A stretch of DNA of 64,000 nt. Source: BOG-1155 sp050012495. GTDB lineage: Bacteria; Desulfobacterota; Syntrophorhabdia; Syntrophorhabdales; WCHB1-27. Location of the stretch: assembly GCA_050012495.1 (NCBI GenBank), contig JBEKHB010000016.1, positions 1-64,000 of the forward strand. Direction: 5' to 3'. Shown in pieces: positions 1-8,796 of the stretch. The position numbers and the translations under genes are program-made. Numbering within the stretch: the first letter of the stretch is position 1; every line of letters starts with the position of its first letter. A model generated the notes under the pieces. The model worked only from the letters and a program-made list of their open reading frames with translations, did no database searches and had not been told where the DNA came from.

Positions 1-84
1 ATCCAGTAATCTCAGCAAGGTACGAACAGCCTGGACCCCGGTTTTCACCGGGGTGACGACTAAAATGGATTTTTCACAGCTTCC
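1..84 (-). repeat. MITE-like dispersed repeat, copy 1 (cut by window edge)
   Basis: This stretch matches, in reverse-complement orientation, the left half of the complete copy at 13988-14164. The shared parts are the ACCCCGGTTTTCACCGGGGT hairpin (35-54), the flanking GTGACGAC, and the terminal ATTTTTCACAGCTTC end (69-84, one T shorter than the other copy). Positions 1-29 also align without gaps to the other copy, with about 60% identity by eye. It looks like one end of a small non-autonomous mobile repeat; the other end lies outside the window. Confidence 0.6.
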
Positions 85-462
85 GACAGGCGGGCCGCAT
101 CCGCGTGTTCTCGCCAGATTGCCGACCCGCTCCGCCCGCCGTGGTCGTTTATTCAACATTTATAATTTATAATTCAACATTGTTTTTGACCCCCCCACCC
201 CCCCCCTAAAACCGTGTACTTTAGTGTACTTTCGTCCACACCCCTTCGGAAAGGCTTGCGAGAGAAGGGAATCAGGAGAGGGATGGTGAGACGCTGAGTG
301 AACAATCCGTGCTGAAAAGGGTAAAATGAGGGTAAAACGCAGTAAAAAATGGCAAAAAGGTACGTTTTTGCGCTTGTTTGTGCACCCTTCCCTCTCTGCC
401 GGTCGGGTGGGATAGCAGATGCGGCCGCTTCGAGGGATGCCGCTTTCCGCGCGTCGCGGCGA
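85..462. other. Intergenic DNA with a poly-C tract
   Basis: I see no gene here. The stretch contains an AT-rich run with a direct repeat of ATTCAACATT (about 152-161 and 171-180), then an extreme C tract (C7-A-C9, about 190-206), then short repeats of GTGTACTTT and GGGTAAAA. The tract is prone to slippage and sequencing error. The downstream neighbour is the 3' end of the LuxR-type gene on the minus strand. Confidence 0.4.
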
Positions 463-1113
463 TCAGTTCGTATCGTGCGACATGCGTGGCAGGTTCCCGG
501 GATGGAACCCCTTCAACTTGAGCCCGAGTTGCAGCCTTCCCGACACGTTATATTTTCTGAAAAGTCTGTTACAGTGCGACTTTACCGTGGCTTCCGCAAT
601 CTTAAGCTCCCGGGCGATCTCCTTGTTGCAGTATCCTCTCGTGATAAGCTCCGCTATCTCCGATTCCTGTCTTGTCACGCCCTTTTTCACTGACATAGCC
701 TGGGTAAGGATATTTTTGATTGTCAGGTGGTCCAGCCAAAGGTCCCCGGAGGCAACCACCCTTACGGCCTTTTTCAACAGTTCTCCGTTCGCTTCGGCAG
801 AAAGAATCCCTGCCATCACGCCTTTTGAAATCAGCCCTATGAGTTCGCCGTCGATCGAAGACGGTTCGTTCCTGCTCTCCACCATGATAAACTTGGCGCG
901 GAGGCCGCTCTCTGTCAAAACGTGGCGGGGGATAGCGAAGAGCGCCGGCTGGTCGATGAGAACGACGTCACTCCGGTCGACCAGGTCCTGAAAGTCGGCG
1001 AGAGGCTCCAGCTCGCCGACAATCACTATTTCAGGATCTCCCTCGACCAGTTTCCGCACCCCTTCGCAAAAAAGACGATTGCTCGACACGATGGCAAGCT
1101 TGATTGTCATCAT
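463..1113 (-). CDS. LuxR/NarL-type regulator with degenerate receiver
   Basis: A 216-residue protein with a response-regulator fold: a receiver-like N-terminal region (about 1-125) and a C-terminal LuxR helix-turn-helix (about 145-205, with ESEIAELITRGYCNKEIA and ATVKSHCNRLFRKY). The usual acidic pair of the receiver pocket is Ser-Ser (residues 10-11). The phosphoacceptor-like Asp is still present at 54 (VVLIDQ). The conserved Lys near residue 105 appears to be replaced. Family knowledge says such pseudo-receivers are often phosphorylation-independent; that is inference here. A purine-rich GAGGGGGCGG precedes the start. No sensor kinase is adjacent. The identification as a LuxR-type DNA-binding protein is firm; targets are unknown. 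Confidence 0.8.
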   Translation of the reverse strand: MMTIKLAIVSSNRLFCEGVRKLVEGDPEIVIVGELEPLADFQDLVDRSDVVLIDQPALFAIPRHVLTESGLRAKFIMVESRNEPSSIDGELIGLISKGVMAGILSAEANGELLKKAVRVVASGDLWLDHLTIKNILTQAMSVKKGVTRQESEIAELITRGYCNKEIARELKIAEATVKSHCNRLFRKYNVSGRLQLGLKLKGFHPGNLPRMSHDTN

Positions 1114-1250
1114 CCGCCCCCTCTTTTTGAAAAATCTTCGTTGTCGTAGTCTTCTGTTTAAGAGAAAAACCGTACTCGATGTGTAAATGATGATGAATAT
1201 CTGTCACGAAGGCTTACAATAATCATGCCACATGATGACCGGTATGTCCC

Positions 1251-1646
1251 TCATGCTCTCCTTTCCCGTTTCTTCAGTCTATCCGGGGTATACCGATAAT
1301 TGACGGACACGGTCTGACCTGTGTGATGTCTTGTGAAACGAGAAAAACGTCTTGTTATGTGAGTCAATGGTCTTGCACCGTAAGACGAAACCGGGGAAGG
1401 TGGGCGGGTAAATCTCCAGTTTTTAATGTTCACTCCAACCGAAACAGATTTTGCCACGCTCGCGGGGCCTTCGTCCCACAGAATAATCTTCCCCGGTTGC
1501 CTGTGCGCCACCAGGTTGAAGCGTTGATGCCCGCATCCATCGGCGAAAATCGCCTCCGCCATAAGAACCGCCCGGGTAAGGCAGAAAAGAAGGAAAATAA
1601 GCAGCCGGGGAAGGAAACGGGTAACATTGCCGGCTCTCATTCCCAT
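1251..1646 (-). CDS. Putative small exported protein, unknown function
   Basis: A 131-residue ORF that I do not recognise. Support for it being real is a good ribosome-binding site (AAGGAGG, 11 nt before the ATG at 1646) and a hydrophobic N-terminus (FLPRLLIFLLFCL) that could be a signal peptide ending near residue 35. The remainder is basic and rich in Arg at the C-terminus, with no domain visible. It is divergent from the sigma-54 activator at 2002 and separated from it by 355 bp. An alternative is that it is spurious; other ORFs overlap it in other frames, but none has a better start signal. Confidence 0.4.
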   Translation of the reverse strand: MGMRAGNVTRFLPRLLIFLLFCLTRAVLMAEAIFADGCGHQRFNLVAHRQPGKIILWDEGPASVAKSVSVGVNIKNWRFTRPPSPVSSYGARPLTHITRRFSRFTRHHTGQTVSVNYRYTPDRLKKRERRA

Positions 1647-1939
1647 GTCTTCGCACTCCTCCTTCCTGCGCCAAGGACTCTCATCCTCACCTCAACGACG
1701 TACCACGCTGACTAGCAAGGGACGTGCCAATGCCAACAAATTGATATTATTAGTGATATGTTCGAGGAAAAATCGACGGGTGTAAAATAAGGCATACAGG
1801 TGTAAAGGGCCGGCACTACCCGTGCCCGAAAAGACCTCGAACCTTGCCCGATTTACGCACGTGTTAAAACTTCTGTCGATGAAGGTTTATCCACCTATGG
1901 TTATACGACCGGGCCTTCGTTTGTGCGACCTATGAATCG

Positions 1940-1968
1940 TTGACAGGCTTCCGTGGACCCCTTATCCT
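1940..1968 (+). promoter_or_regulatory. Sigma-70-type promoter for the PilZ/AAA+ activator
   Basis: TTGACA (1940-1945), a 17-nt spacer, then TATCCT (1963-1968). The gene begins at 2002 with AAGGAG eight bases before its GTG. The -35 is perfect and the -10 matches 4 of 6. A vegetative promoter is expected for an enhancer-binding protein that itself activates sigma-54. Confidence 0.5.
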
Positions 1969-2001
1969 TGTCTCAGATACATTGCAAAAAGGAGTCTTAC
2001 C

Positions 2002-3504
2002 GTGCGTTTCAGTCCGCGAGTTGAGATGAAAATCCCGGCTGAAATAGAAAGAGGCGCTGAGAAAAGGGACGTCCTCATAATAGCCCTTGGTCTCGACGGC
2101 GCTTTCATCAAGAATTCCATCTCTGCTTTAGACGGAAAACCCCCCCCCAACGGATTGATTATGCGCTATGAGCTTCCCCAGCAGGGCGTCCTTGAGCATA
2201 CCGTCAACATCGTGCGAAAGGACGCGGACGGTTATGCCCTATCCTTTCATGATGTTGCCCACGCCACAAAACTTAAGCTCTGGCAATATATTGTCGACAA
2301 TATGGTTCCCGATGGCGTGTGCTTTTTCTGCGGGCAGCGGTATACGGTCATGCCGGAAGTCTGTAAAAACTGCGGCTGGGATCTGGCGATCGACAAGCAG
2401 GGTTACTTTGAATACCATGAAAAAATGGTGGTGGTCAAAAGGCTGGAAAACAAAGTGAAGGAGCTAAAATTGGAACAACTGCAAAAGCTCGTCAATTTCG
2501 TGGATGTCGATCTGCTGAAGGTCAGGGCCAGTGAAGAGATGCAGGATTTCGTAGGTACCAGCCCTCACATACTTCAGATATTTTCCAAAATACGGAAGGT
2601 GGCAAAAACCGAGTTGTCCGTATTGATCCTCGGCGAAAGCGGCACGGGCAAGGAGCTGACGGCCCTCGCCATCCACGAGAGGAGCGCAAGGAAAAATAGG
2701 CCTTTTGTCACGATCAACTGCGCCGCCATACCGGAAAACCTCCTCGAAGCGGAGCTTTTCGGTCATGAGAAAGGCTCCTTTACCGGGGCGTATGCAACCA
2801 AAAAGGGAAAGATGGAATCGGCCGACGGAGGGACCGTCTTTCTCGACGAGATAGGCGAGATGCCTATGAGCCTTCAGGCCAAGCTGTTGCGATTCCTTCA
2901 GGACAGGATTGTGGAGCGCGTGGGCTCAACGAGCGGGAAGAAGGTGAACGTCCGCGTCATTGCAGCCACCAACTGTGACCTCGACCTCGCAATACAGGGG
3001 GGCAGATTCAGGAGTGATCTGTACTACCGGCTGGACGAATTCGCGATTCAATTACCCCCCTTGCGGGACCGGGGGGAGGATGTCGTGCTCCTCGCCAAAT
3101 TCTTCCTCAACAGGTTTTCGGCCGAGATGGGGTTGACAAAAGTTTTCACCAAGAAAGCCCTCGACGCGATAGAGGTCTATAACTGGCCGGGTAACGTGAG
3201 GGAACTGATCAACAAGATACGCCGAGCCATAGTAATGTCTGACGGCACGACCATCAGCGTCGCGGACCTCGGCATCGACGGTTCAAAAACCATCAAATCA
3301 TCGGGGGTCATCCCCCTGAAGGAAGAGGTAAACCACGTCGAGGCGCAGAAGGTGAAAGAGATCCTTGAACTCTGCAGCAACAATATCTCGAAGGCAGCGA
3401 AGCTCTTAAAGGTCAGCAGGCCAAGCCTTTACAGCCGCATCAAGAAGTATAATATCGATACGTCGGCCACCGGCATGCAGCCTCATTCGCTGACGGTCAA
3501 GTAA
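2002..3504 (+). CDS. Sigma-54-dependent activator with PilZ-like and zinc-ribbon N-terminus
   Basis: A 500-residue regulator. Residues 1-100 resemble a PilZ domain: an RxxxR motif at the very start (RFSPR) and an IALGLDGAFI strand where PilZ has D/NxSxxG, only partly conserved. Residues about 106-127 form a C4 zinc ribbon (CFFC and CKNC). A short helical linker leads to the AAA+ sigma-54 interaction domain (about 185-420) with Walker A GESGTGKE, the sigma-54 contact loop as GSFTGA, and Walker B TVFLDEIGE. A Fis-type helix-turn-helix closes the protein (ISKAAKLLKVSRPSLYSRIKKY). PilZ domains generally bind cyclic di-GMP; binding here is inference, because only half of the motif is intact. The start is a GTG with AAGGAG eight bases upstream. 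The gene stands alone, so its targets are not apparent. Confidence 0.85.
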   Translation: MRFSPRVEMKIPAEIERGAEKRDVLIIALGLDGAFIKNSISALDGKPPPNGLIMRYELPQQGVLEHTVNIVRKDADGYALSFHDVAHATKLKLWQYIVDNMVPDGVCFFCGQRYTVMPEVCKNCGWDLAIDKQGYFEYHEKMVVVKRLENKVKELKLEQLQKLVNFVDVDLLKVRASEEMQDFVGTSPHILQIFSKIRKVAKTELSVLILGESGTGKELTALAIHERSARKNRPFVTINCAAIPENLLEAELFGHEKGSFTGAYATKKGKMESADGGTVFLDEIGEMPMSLQAKLLRFLQDRIVERVGSTSGKKVNVRVIAATNCDLDLAIQGGRFRSDLYYRLDEFAIQLPPLRDRGEDVVLLAKFFLNRFSAEMGLTKVFTKKALDAIEVYNWPGNVRELINKIRRAIVMSDGTTISVADLGIDGSKTIKSSGVIPLKEEVNHVEAQKVKEILELCSNNISKAAKLLKVSRPSLYSRIKKYNIDTSATGMQPHSLTVK

Positions 3505-3584
3505 GCCGGTCGAGGCTGTTTCCCTTACGGGTATCACCCCAACCCTGTCCCGCAAAAAAGGAAACACCCATGATGAGCGTGTGG

Positions 3585-6500
3585 CTACTCCAGCAAAAAC
3601 TCAAAATCGTCCTTTGTAATCGCCCTGTCCTCGCATCCTCCGGGCCCGTCCATAAGGGCGCGGTAGAGGCACGCTTTTCGGTTTTTCAGGGCGGTCATCT
3701 TCTCCTCTATCGTGTGGCGCATGAGGAGCCGGGTCACGATTACCTTGTTCTCCTGGCCTATCCTGTGGGACCGGTCGGACGCCTGGTTCTCGACCGCCGG
3801 GTTCCACCAGGGGTCGAGGTGAAACACATAGGCCCCCCGCGTGAGGTTGAGCCCCCGGCCGCCCGCCTTCAGGCTCAGGAGGAAGACAGCGGGCGCCCGG
3901 CTCTCCTGGAACCCATCGACAATCCCCTTCCTCTTGCTCACCGGCGTTGATCCGTCCAGGCGAAAAAGGGGCAGGCCTTTCGTCCGGAGTTCCTCCTCCA
4001 CAAGGTCGAGGAAGGAGGTAAACTGGGAAAAGACGAGGGAGCTGTGGGATGCGTCGCACAGCTCGCCCAATTTCTCCTTCAGGAACTCTATCTTCGGCGA
4101 CGGCTCCTTCAGTTCCTCCACGAGCAGCCTGGGCGTGAGACATATCTGCCTTAATTTCATTATCGCCGTCAGCGCGATGATCCTCGCCTGCTCTGCCGCC
4201 TTCATACGGTAGGCTGCATCTACCGTCGAGCGCACCTCGAGCACCGTCCTGTTATAGAACCTCTTCTGCTCTTCCGTCAGCTCCAGAAAGACGTCCCGCT
4301 CGATCTTCGGCGGGAGCTCCTTGAGTATGCGCTCCTTCGTGCGGCGCAGCACGAACGGTCTCGTCCGCTCTTTCAGCACGGGGAGAACGCTTGCCGCATC
4401 GGCCCTTACACGGCCCTGGAACTCCCGGTAGTCGCCGAGAAGGCCGGGCAGGACGGTGTCCATGATGGAGAAGTATTCGCCCACGTGATTCTCTACGGGC
4501 GTCCCCGTGAGGGCGATCTTGAAGAGCGCCTTCAACTGCCGGACCGCGTGCGTCGTATCGGCAAAAATATTCTTGATCATCTGGGCCTCGTCGAATATGA
4601 TCACGTTAAACCGAAGCTGCTTCAGTTTTGCAATATCTCTCCGGACGAGGCCGTAACTGGCGATGAGCACGTCATAATCCCCTGTCCCGGCCGACCGCCC
4701 CCTGCCCCTGTAAACACGGATGCCCAAGTTCGGATAGAACCGCTCGATCTCCCGCTCCCAGTTGAATATGAGGCTCGGCGGCACGACAACCAGGGATTTG
4801 AGCCCGGTGGGCGCAGAACCGGGAGGCGTAACCTTCCCCTCCTTCATGGCAGCGAGGAGGCAGATTGCCTGCACGGTCTTGCCCAACCCCATATCGTCGG
4901 CGAGACAGGCGCCGAACCCGTGTTCATAGAGAAAGGCGAGCCAATAGTATCCCTCCCTCTGGTACTGCCTCAGGTCTGCCCGCAAGGCAGGCACCGGCCG
5001 CTCCTCTAACCCTGCGAACCGGATGAGGCGCGCCATCATCGCCTCATCCTCTGCGTTGAGGCGCACGGAGATACCTTTTTTCCTGAGGGCGAAGAGTTCG
5101 ATGATGCGGAGCCTGGGGACGGAGGTGACCTGCCTCCGTCCCGCCGCCTTTTTCGTCCCGCCCCAGAGACCGGCAACGAGCGCAAGGCGGCGGAGGCTTG
5201 CCTCATCGAGGATCTGGATCGAACCACCGTGGCTGACAATGCCCTTCCCGGACAGGGCCTGTTCCCACAACTCCTTCGGCAAAACCTCCCCCTTGCACCT
5301 TATTTCGGGACGGATCTCGAACCAGTCTATGGCGCCCCCTGTTGCATCGACCGCGAATTCCCAGGAGACTTGCTCAACGGGACGGTCGTCAAAGGAGAGC
5401 TCGATGCCCGTCTTTACGGCGAGCGCGTGGAGGTGGTGGAGACGCCCGAAAAGATCGTCCTCGCTTACCGACATGGCAATGCCGTGGTGGGCCATCCGGT
5501 CGTAAAGGGAAGGCCCGAACACATCAAAGGGGGTGGAGAAGAGATGCTTTTCCTTTTCCTTGTCCACTGAGATCATCTGCCATTCCAGACCCGTAAAGTG
5601 GAGCTGCGTCTCCTCACCCATAAAAGTGGAAAGCGACCGCTTGATCAGGCTGCGGGCCTCGGAGGCAGACTGGCGCCGGCCGAAGCCCTCCTCGTCGATG
5701 GCCCGCCTCAGTTGCTCGTCGACCGCCTCCCGCTTATCCAGGGCAAGGGCGTGAAAGAGGGCGTCGTAAAGGACCGGTTTTCGCTTCTTGGTCCTGATCG
5801 TCAGGGGAACACGACCCATCTCTACCGACCTGACCAGAGAGATGATGGCCTGCGAGGGCGAAAAGGAATACGGGCCAGACCGGCATTGGGGCGTGATGAG
5901 GAACCTGCCCCTCTTGTCGGCGCTGATAACGAGCCTGTACCCGCTGGCGCGGGTGGCGCGGACTCTCATCTCCTTTCCCTCGACCATGCACGCAAGCGAC
6001 CGGAGCACACGCGCGGCGCCGGACTTCTTGATAAAGAACGGCAGCGTCCTGAAGACCTCCACAGGGATGCAGAATTGGCGCCCGTCCGTCTCCCGCAGAC
6101 GGGCCGCCATCACCCGGTTCCTTCGACAGGCAGCCCCCACAAGGTCAAAGCAATGCCACCCCTCGGTCCCGCTCACCCGGCCCATCTGCGTGCGCTCGTC
6201 GTTAAAAACGAAATCACCAATGAGCGTGCCCCGCACTCTCTTGTTATTCTCCAGCGAGCACGCTTTTCGCGCGACGATCTCATCTCCCCGCACATCGAGC
6301 TCCGTCCAGGTGGCGGCCCGAACCTCACCCAGCCATTCGATGCGAGACTTCCGCGATCCGTCACGATAGTAGACCGGATAACGGTTTTCCGCGCGGTTCA
6401 GGAATGCGAAGAGCGACAGGGACATCTCCTGTCTGTAGCCGGACCTCACAAGATACGCGATCTCCACCGGCAGCGTTCGGTCGGATGGCAGGTCCCCGAT

Positions 6501-7067
6501 CCTCCTGCCGTCTCTCTCGGGGAAGGCCCTCAGGCCCTCCTCCGTCTCTTCGACAATGATCTCAAACCGGCCCTCCCCCTTCTTAACGACTCCGGGCGGG
6601 TTGACCCCGGCGGCCCTGAAGGTCGGCCGCGACACAACCGCGCCGCCTTCCGGCCGGCCGGATCGTTTGAAGAGGCCTGCCGCGAGCCGGTCCCGATGGG
6701 GCGGGTCTTCTCTTGTCATCTTGAAGACGTTCGGCCTAAAAAAATGGACAAGCGTCATAAGGGCGGCCACGACGTGGCTGCATCGCTCGCTGCCGTTATG
6801 GTCGGGGTGGGAGCACCGGAACCTTAGACGATCCCCTTCTTGCGAGACGCGCACGGTTGCAGGACGGGACATGGCTGAATCGGGAGCTCCGGCCAGGTCG
6901 AGAATGAGCACTGCATCCGCCTCCCAGCCGATACGGGTGATCCGGCGGTCCATAAAGAGCCTGAAACCCGTGAAGATCTCCCTTTTCTCCGCGTCTGCGT
7001 AAACGTTGTGAGGAGGGAGCGCCGCCAGGGCCTCGACGAGAACCTGTTCCGAGCGTGTGAGGGCCAT
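3585..7067 (-). CDS. SWI2/SNF2-family DEAD-like helicase with SWIM-type finger
   Basis: A 1160-residue ATP-dependent DNA translocase of the bacterial SNF2 (HepA/RapA-like) group. A SWIM-like metal-binding motif lies near residues 80-100 (a Cys followed by CSH). A long middle region is followed by the two helicase lobes: Walker A in DDMGLGKTVQ near residue 725, DEAQ box near 825, then TGTPVEN, and in lobe two SLKAGGRGLNLT with DPWWNPAVE and DRSHRIGQ. The order and length match complete bacterial SNF2 proteins, so the gene appears intact. It is a single-gene unit, divergent from the cytochrome genes. No partner suggesting a DISARM-like defence locus is adjacent; a housekeeping role in transcription or chromosome remodelling is equally possible. 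Confidence 0.9.
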   Translation of the reverse strand: MALTRSEQVLVEALAALPPHNVYADAEKREIFTGFRLFMDRRITRIGWEADAVLILDLAGAPDSAMSRPATVRVSQEGDRLRFRCSHPDHNGSERCSHVVAALMTLVHFFRPNVFKMTREDPPHRDRLAAGLFKRSGRPEGGAVVSRPTFRAAGVNPPGVVKKGEGRFEIIVEETEEGLRAFPERDGRRIGDLPSDRTLPVEIAYLVRSGYRQEMSLSLFAFLNRAENRYPVYYRDGSRKSRIEWLGEVRAATWTELDVRGDEIVARKACSLENNKRVRGTLIGDFVFNDERTQMGRVSGTEGWHCFDLVGAACRRNRVMAARLRETDGRQFCIPVEVFRTLPFFIKKSGAARVLRSLACMVEGKEMRVRATRASGYRLVISADKRGRFLITPQCRSGPYSFSPSQAIISLVRSVEMGRVPLTIRTKKRKPVLYDALFHALALDKREAVDEQLRRAIDEEGFGRRQSASEARSLIKRSLSTFMGEETQLHFTGLEWQMISVDKEKEKHLFSTPFDVFGPSLYDRMAHHGIAMSVSEDDLFGRLHHLHALAVKTGIELSFDDRPVEQVSWEFAVDATGGAIDWFEIRPEIRCKGEVLPKELWEQALSGKGIVSHGGSIQILDEASLRRLALVAGLWGGTKKAAGRRQVTSVPRLRIIELFALRKKGISVRLNAEDEAMMARLIRFAGLEERPVPALRADLRQYQREGYYWLAFLYEHGFGACLADDMGLGKTVQAICLLAAMKEGKVTPPGSAPTGLKSLVVVPPSLIFNWEREIERFYPNLGIRVYRGRGRSAGTGDYDVLIASYGLVRRDIAKLKQLRFNVIIFDEAQMIKNIFADTTHAVRQLKALFKIALTGTPVENHVGEYFSIMDTVLPGLLGDYREFQGRVRADAASVLPVLKERTRPFVLRRTKERILKELPPKIERDVFLELTEEQKRFYNRTVLEVRSTVDAAYRMKAAEQARIIALTAIMKLRQICLTPRLLVEELKEPSPKIEFLKEKLGELCDASHSSLVFSQFTSFLDLVEEELRTKGLPLFRLDGSTPVSKRKGIVDGFQESRAPAVFLLSLKAGGRGLNLTRGAYVFHLDPWWNPAVENQASDRSHRIGQENKVIVTRLLMRHTIEEKMTALKNRKACLYRALMDGPGGCEDRAITKDDFEFLLE

Positions 7068-7164
7068 AAAGAAAATACCTTTAAATACCTACCATAGAGA
7101 GGGGAAAACTTCAATTACCGATGGGGGTAGCTCACGAACACATGGCACACGCCGCTTATCACGC

Positions 7165-7179
7165 TTATATTCAATATAA
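7165..7179. promoter_or_regulatory. Perfect palindrome upstream of redox operon
   Basis: TTATATT-C-AATATAA is a perfect 7-bp inverted repeat about 38 bp upstream of the cytochrome gene start, in the divergent region between the helicase and the redox genes. It could be an operator or part of an AT-rich promoter. No regulator is assigned. Confidence 0.3.
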
Positions 7180-7216
7180 AGGGAAATTATGACGACCCGG
7201 ACTCCTGCACGCTCAT

Positions 7217-7783
7217 ATGGCTGAAAGCCCTGCTTCTTCCCTGCCGTTTTTCCGCATCATCCTCCGCCGGCTGATGCTGCCGGCCGTTATCCCGTTAGTG
7301 GCCGTGCTGCTGGCAGGCATGGCCGCGGCGGCCTCGGACAAAAAAGGCGGCGAGGAATTTCCTGTGCCGCCGCCGCCGTTTAGCCCGGGCATCTTCCCTT
7401 GCAGCTCCTGTCACGAAGGCATGGAGGTGAACACGCAGAAAAGGGAGTTGGGCGAGCACACGCATATCACGCTTCGTCACGCGCCTGAAGTCCTGACCTG
7501 GTGCTTCATCTGCCACGACGCAAAGAACAGGGACAAGCTCCATCTGGTCAACGGAGACCTGATCGATTTTACCGGGTCATACCGCCTGTGCGGGCAGTGT
7601 CATGGGACCAATTACCGGGACTGGAAAGCGGGCATCCACGGCAAGAGGATCGGCTATTTCGCGGGCGGCAGGAGGACCTATTTCCTGTGCGTCAACTGCC
7701 ACAACCCGCACGACCCCAAATTCAAGCCCTTGAAGCCGGAGCCCCCGCCGTTCAGACCTTTGGATAAACAAAATGGCCCATAA
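7217..7783 (+). CDS. Tetraheme c-type cytochrome, membrane-anchored or periplasmic
   Basis: A 188-residue protein with a hydrophobic N-terminal segment (about 18-38, ending AGMAAAAS) that acts as a signal or anchor. Four CXXCH haem sites follow: CSSCH, CFICH, CGQCH and CVNCH. It is the first gene of a three-gene cluster with an Fe-S protein and an NrfD-type membrane protein. By family knowledge such cytochromes exchange electrons between a periplasmic partner and the quinol module. The stop overlaps the next start by 11 bases, so translation is probably coupled. The ribosome-binding site before the annotated ATG is poor; a later start within the first 20 codons is possible. Confidence 0.85.
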   Translation: MAESPASSLPFFRIILRRLMLPAVIPLVAVLLAGMAAAASDKKGGEEFPVPPPPFSPGIFPCSSCHEGMEVNTQKRELGEHTHITLRHAPEVLTWCFICHDAKNRDKLHLVNGDLIDFTGSYRLCGQCHGTNYRDWKAGIHGKRIGYFAGGRRTYFLCVNCHNPHDPKFKPLKPEPPPFRPLDKQNGP

Positions 7784-8675
7784 ACGTTTTACCCGCAGAG
7801 AATTCCTTCGCACCCTCGCCGTTGCCGGGGCCTCCGGCGCCGCCTTCTCCCTGGCCTCGTGCACCAAAGCGGAGAGGGAACAATTCTTCCAGAAGCATTT
7901 CCTCGAGATGACGGAGTCGGAAAAGAAGCAGACGGTCAAGAGGCTGGAGGAGCGGTACCTGGAGCAGTATGGACTGACATTCAGCGTGAGCGCTCAGGGG
8001 GCGACGCCCCACACCCTATGGGGGTACGGCCTCGACCTTTCGCGCTGCATCGGGTGCAGGCGATGCGTCTATGGCTGTGTGAGGGAGAACAACCTGTCGC
8101 GGCACAATCCCCAGGTCCAGTGGATCAGGGTACTCCGGTTGAAAAAGGGGAACCTCACCAATCTGGAGCAGGCCGAGGATTACTACAACCCGCCTGAAGT
8201 ACCCGAGGAAGGCTATTTTTACATGCCGGTTCAATGCCAGCATTGCGAGAATCCGCCCTGCGTCAAGGTGTGCCCGGTCCATGCCACCTGGAAGGAGCCG
8301 GACGGCTTGGTCGTCGTCGATTATAACTGGTGCATCGGCTGCAGGTACTGTATGGCCGCCTGCCCTTACCGAGGCAGGACGTTCAACTGGTCCGAGCCGA
8401 AGCTGCGAAAAGATGAATGGAACACGCAGGTCCACTACCTGGGCAACCGGCCCCGGATAAGAAATGTCGTCGACAAGTGCACCTTCTGCATCCAGCGCGT
8501 GAGAAACGGCAGATACCCCGCGTGCGTGGAAGCATGTCCCACGGGGACGAGAAAGTTCGGGAATCTCCTCGATCCCGACAGTGAGATACGTTACCTGATC
8601 GACCATAAGAGGGTATTTCGCCTCAAAGAGGATCTGAATACGGAGCCGAAATTTTATTACTTCTTTGCGGAATAG
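7773..8675 (+). CDS. Tat-exported four-cluster Fe-S electron transfer protein
   Basis: A 300-residue protein of the DmsB/HybA/NrfC type. The N-terminus carries a twin-arginine motif (TRREFLR) and a hydrophobic stretch ending LASC, which may be a lipobox. Four [4Fe-4S] cysteine groups are visible: CIGCRRCVYGC, CQHCENPPCVKVCP, CIGCRYCMAACP, and CTFC with CVEACP. Such proteins carry electrons between a catalytic or cytochrome subunit and an NrfD-type membrane subunit in the periplasm. It lies between those two partners here. The last codons (GCG GAA TAG) are part of a 14-bp direct repeat that reappears 112 bp downstream, in front of the NrfD gene. Confidence 0.9.
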   Translation: MAHKRFTRREFLRTLAVAGASGAAFSLASCTKAEREQFFQKHFLEMTESEKKQTVKRLEERYLEQYGLTFSVSAQGATPHTLWGYGLDLSRCIGCRRCVYGCVRENNLSRHNPQVQWIRVLRLKKGNLTNLEQAEDYYNPPEVPEEGYFYMPVQCQHCENPPCVKVCPVHATWKEPDGLVVVDYNWCIGCRYCMAACPYRGRTFNWSEPKLRKDEWNTQVHYLGNRPRIRNVVDKCTFCIQRVRNGRYPACVEACPTGTRKFGNLLDPDSEIRYLIDHKRVFRLKEDLNTEPKFYYFFAE

Positions 8676-8790
8676 GGTAAGGGGGTTATGAAGGCGAGGC
8701 ATTTAACCGAGCGAAGCGAGCTGAGGGGGAAGGCTCCATGAGCTTTGCTCATGGAGAGGGCGCTGAGCCCCAGTAATTGCGGAATAGGGT
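8665..8790. repeat. Inserted 112-bp unit bounded by 14-bp direct repeats
   Basis: TTGCGGAATAGGGT occurs at 8665-8678 and again at 8777-8790. The left copy holds the stop codon of the Fe-S protein gene; the right copy supplies the AGGGTGAG ribosome-binding site of the NrfD gene. Between them lies a hairpin (CTCCATGAGC-TTT-GCTCATGGAG, about 8734-8756). Removing one repeat and the insert would place the two genes directly next to each other, so this looks like a small insertion with target duplication or a slipped duplication inside the operon. Confidence 0.6.
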
Positions 8791-8796
8791 GAGAAC

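Noticed and set aside
5598..6827. 409-codon plus-strand ORF inside the SNF2 helicase gene
   Set aside because: It is fully antisense to a protein with clear helicase motifs and has no recognisable domain.
3585..7067. SNF2 helicase as part of a DISARM-type defence system
   Set aside because: No methyltransferase, DUF1998 or phospholipase-D partner genes are adjacent.
7143..7160. TGGCAC before the tetraheme cytochrome gene as a sigma-54 promoter
   Set aside because: No GC lies ten bases after the GG, so the -12 element is missing.
8692..8745. 17-codon ORF (starting MKARHLTERS) within the 112-bp insertion
   Set aside because: It has a purine-rich leader but is inside a hairpin-rich inserted repeat; nothing else supports translation.
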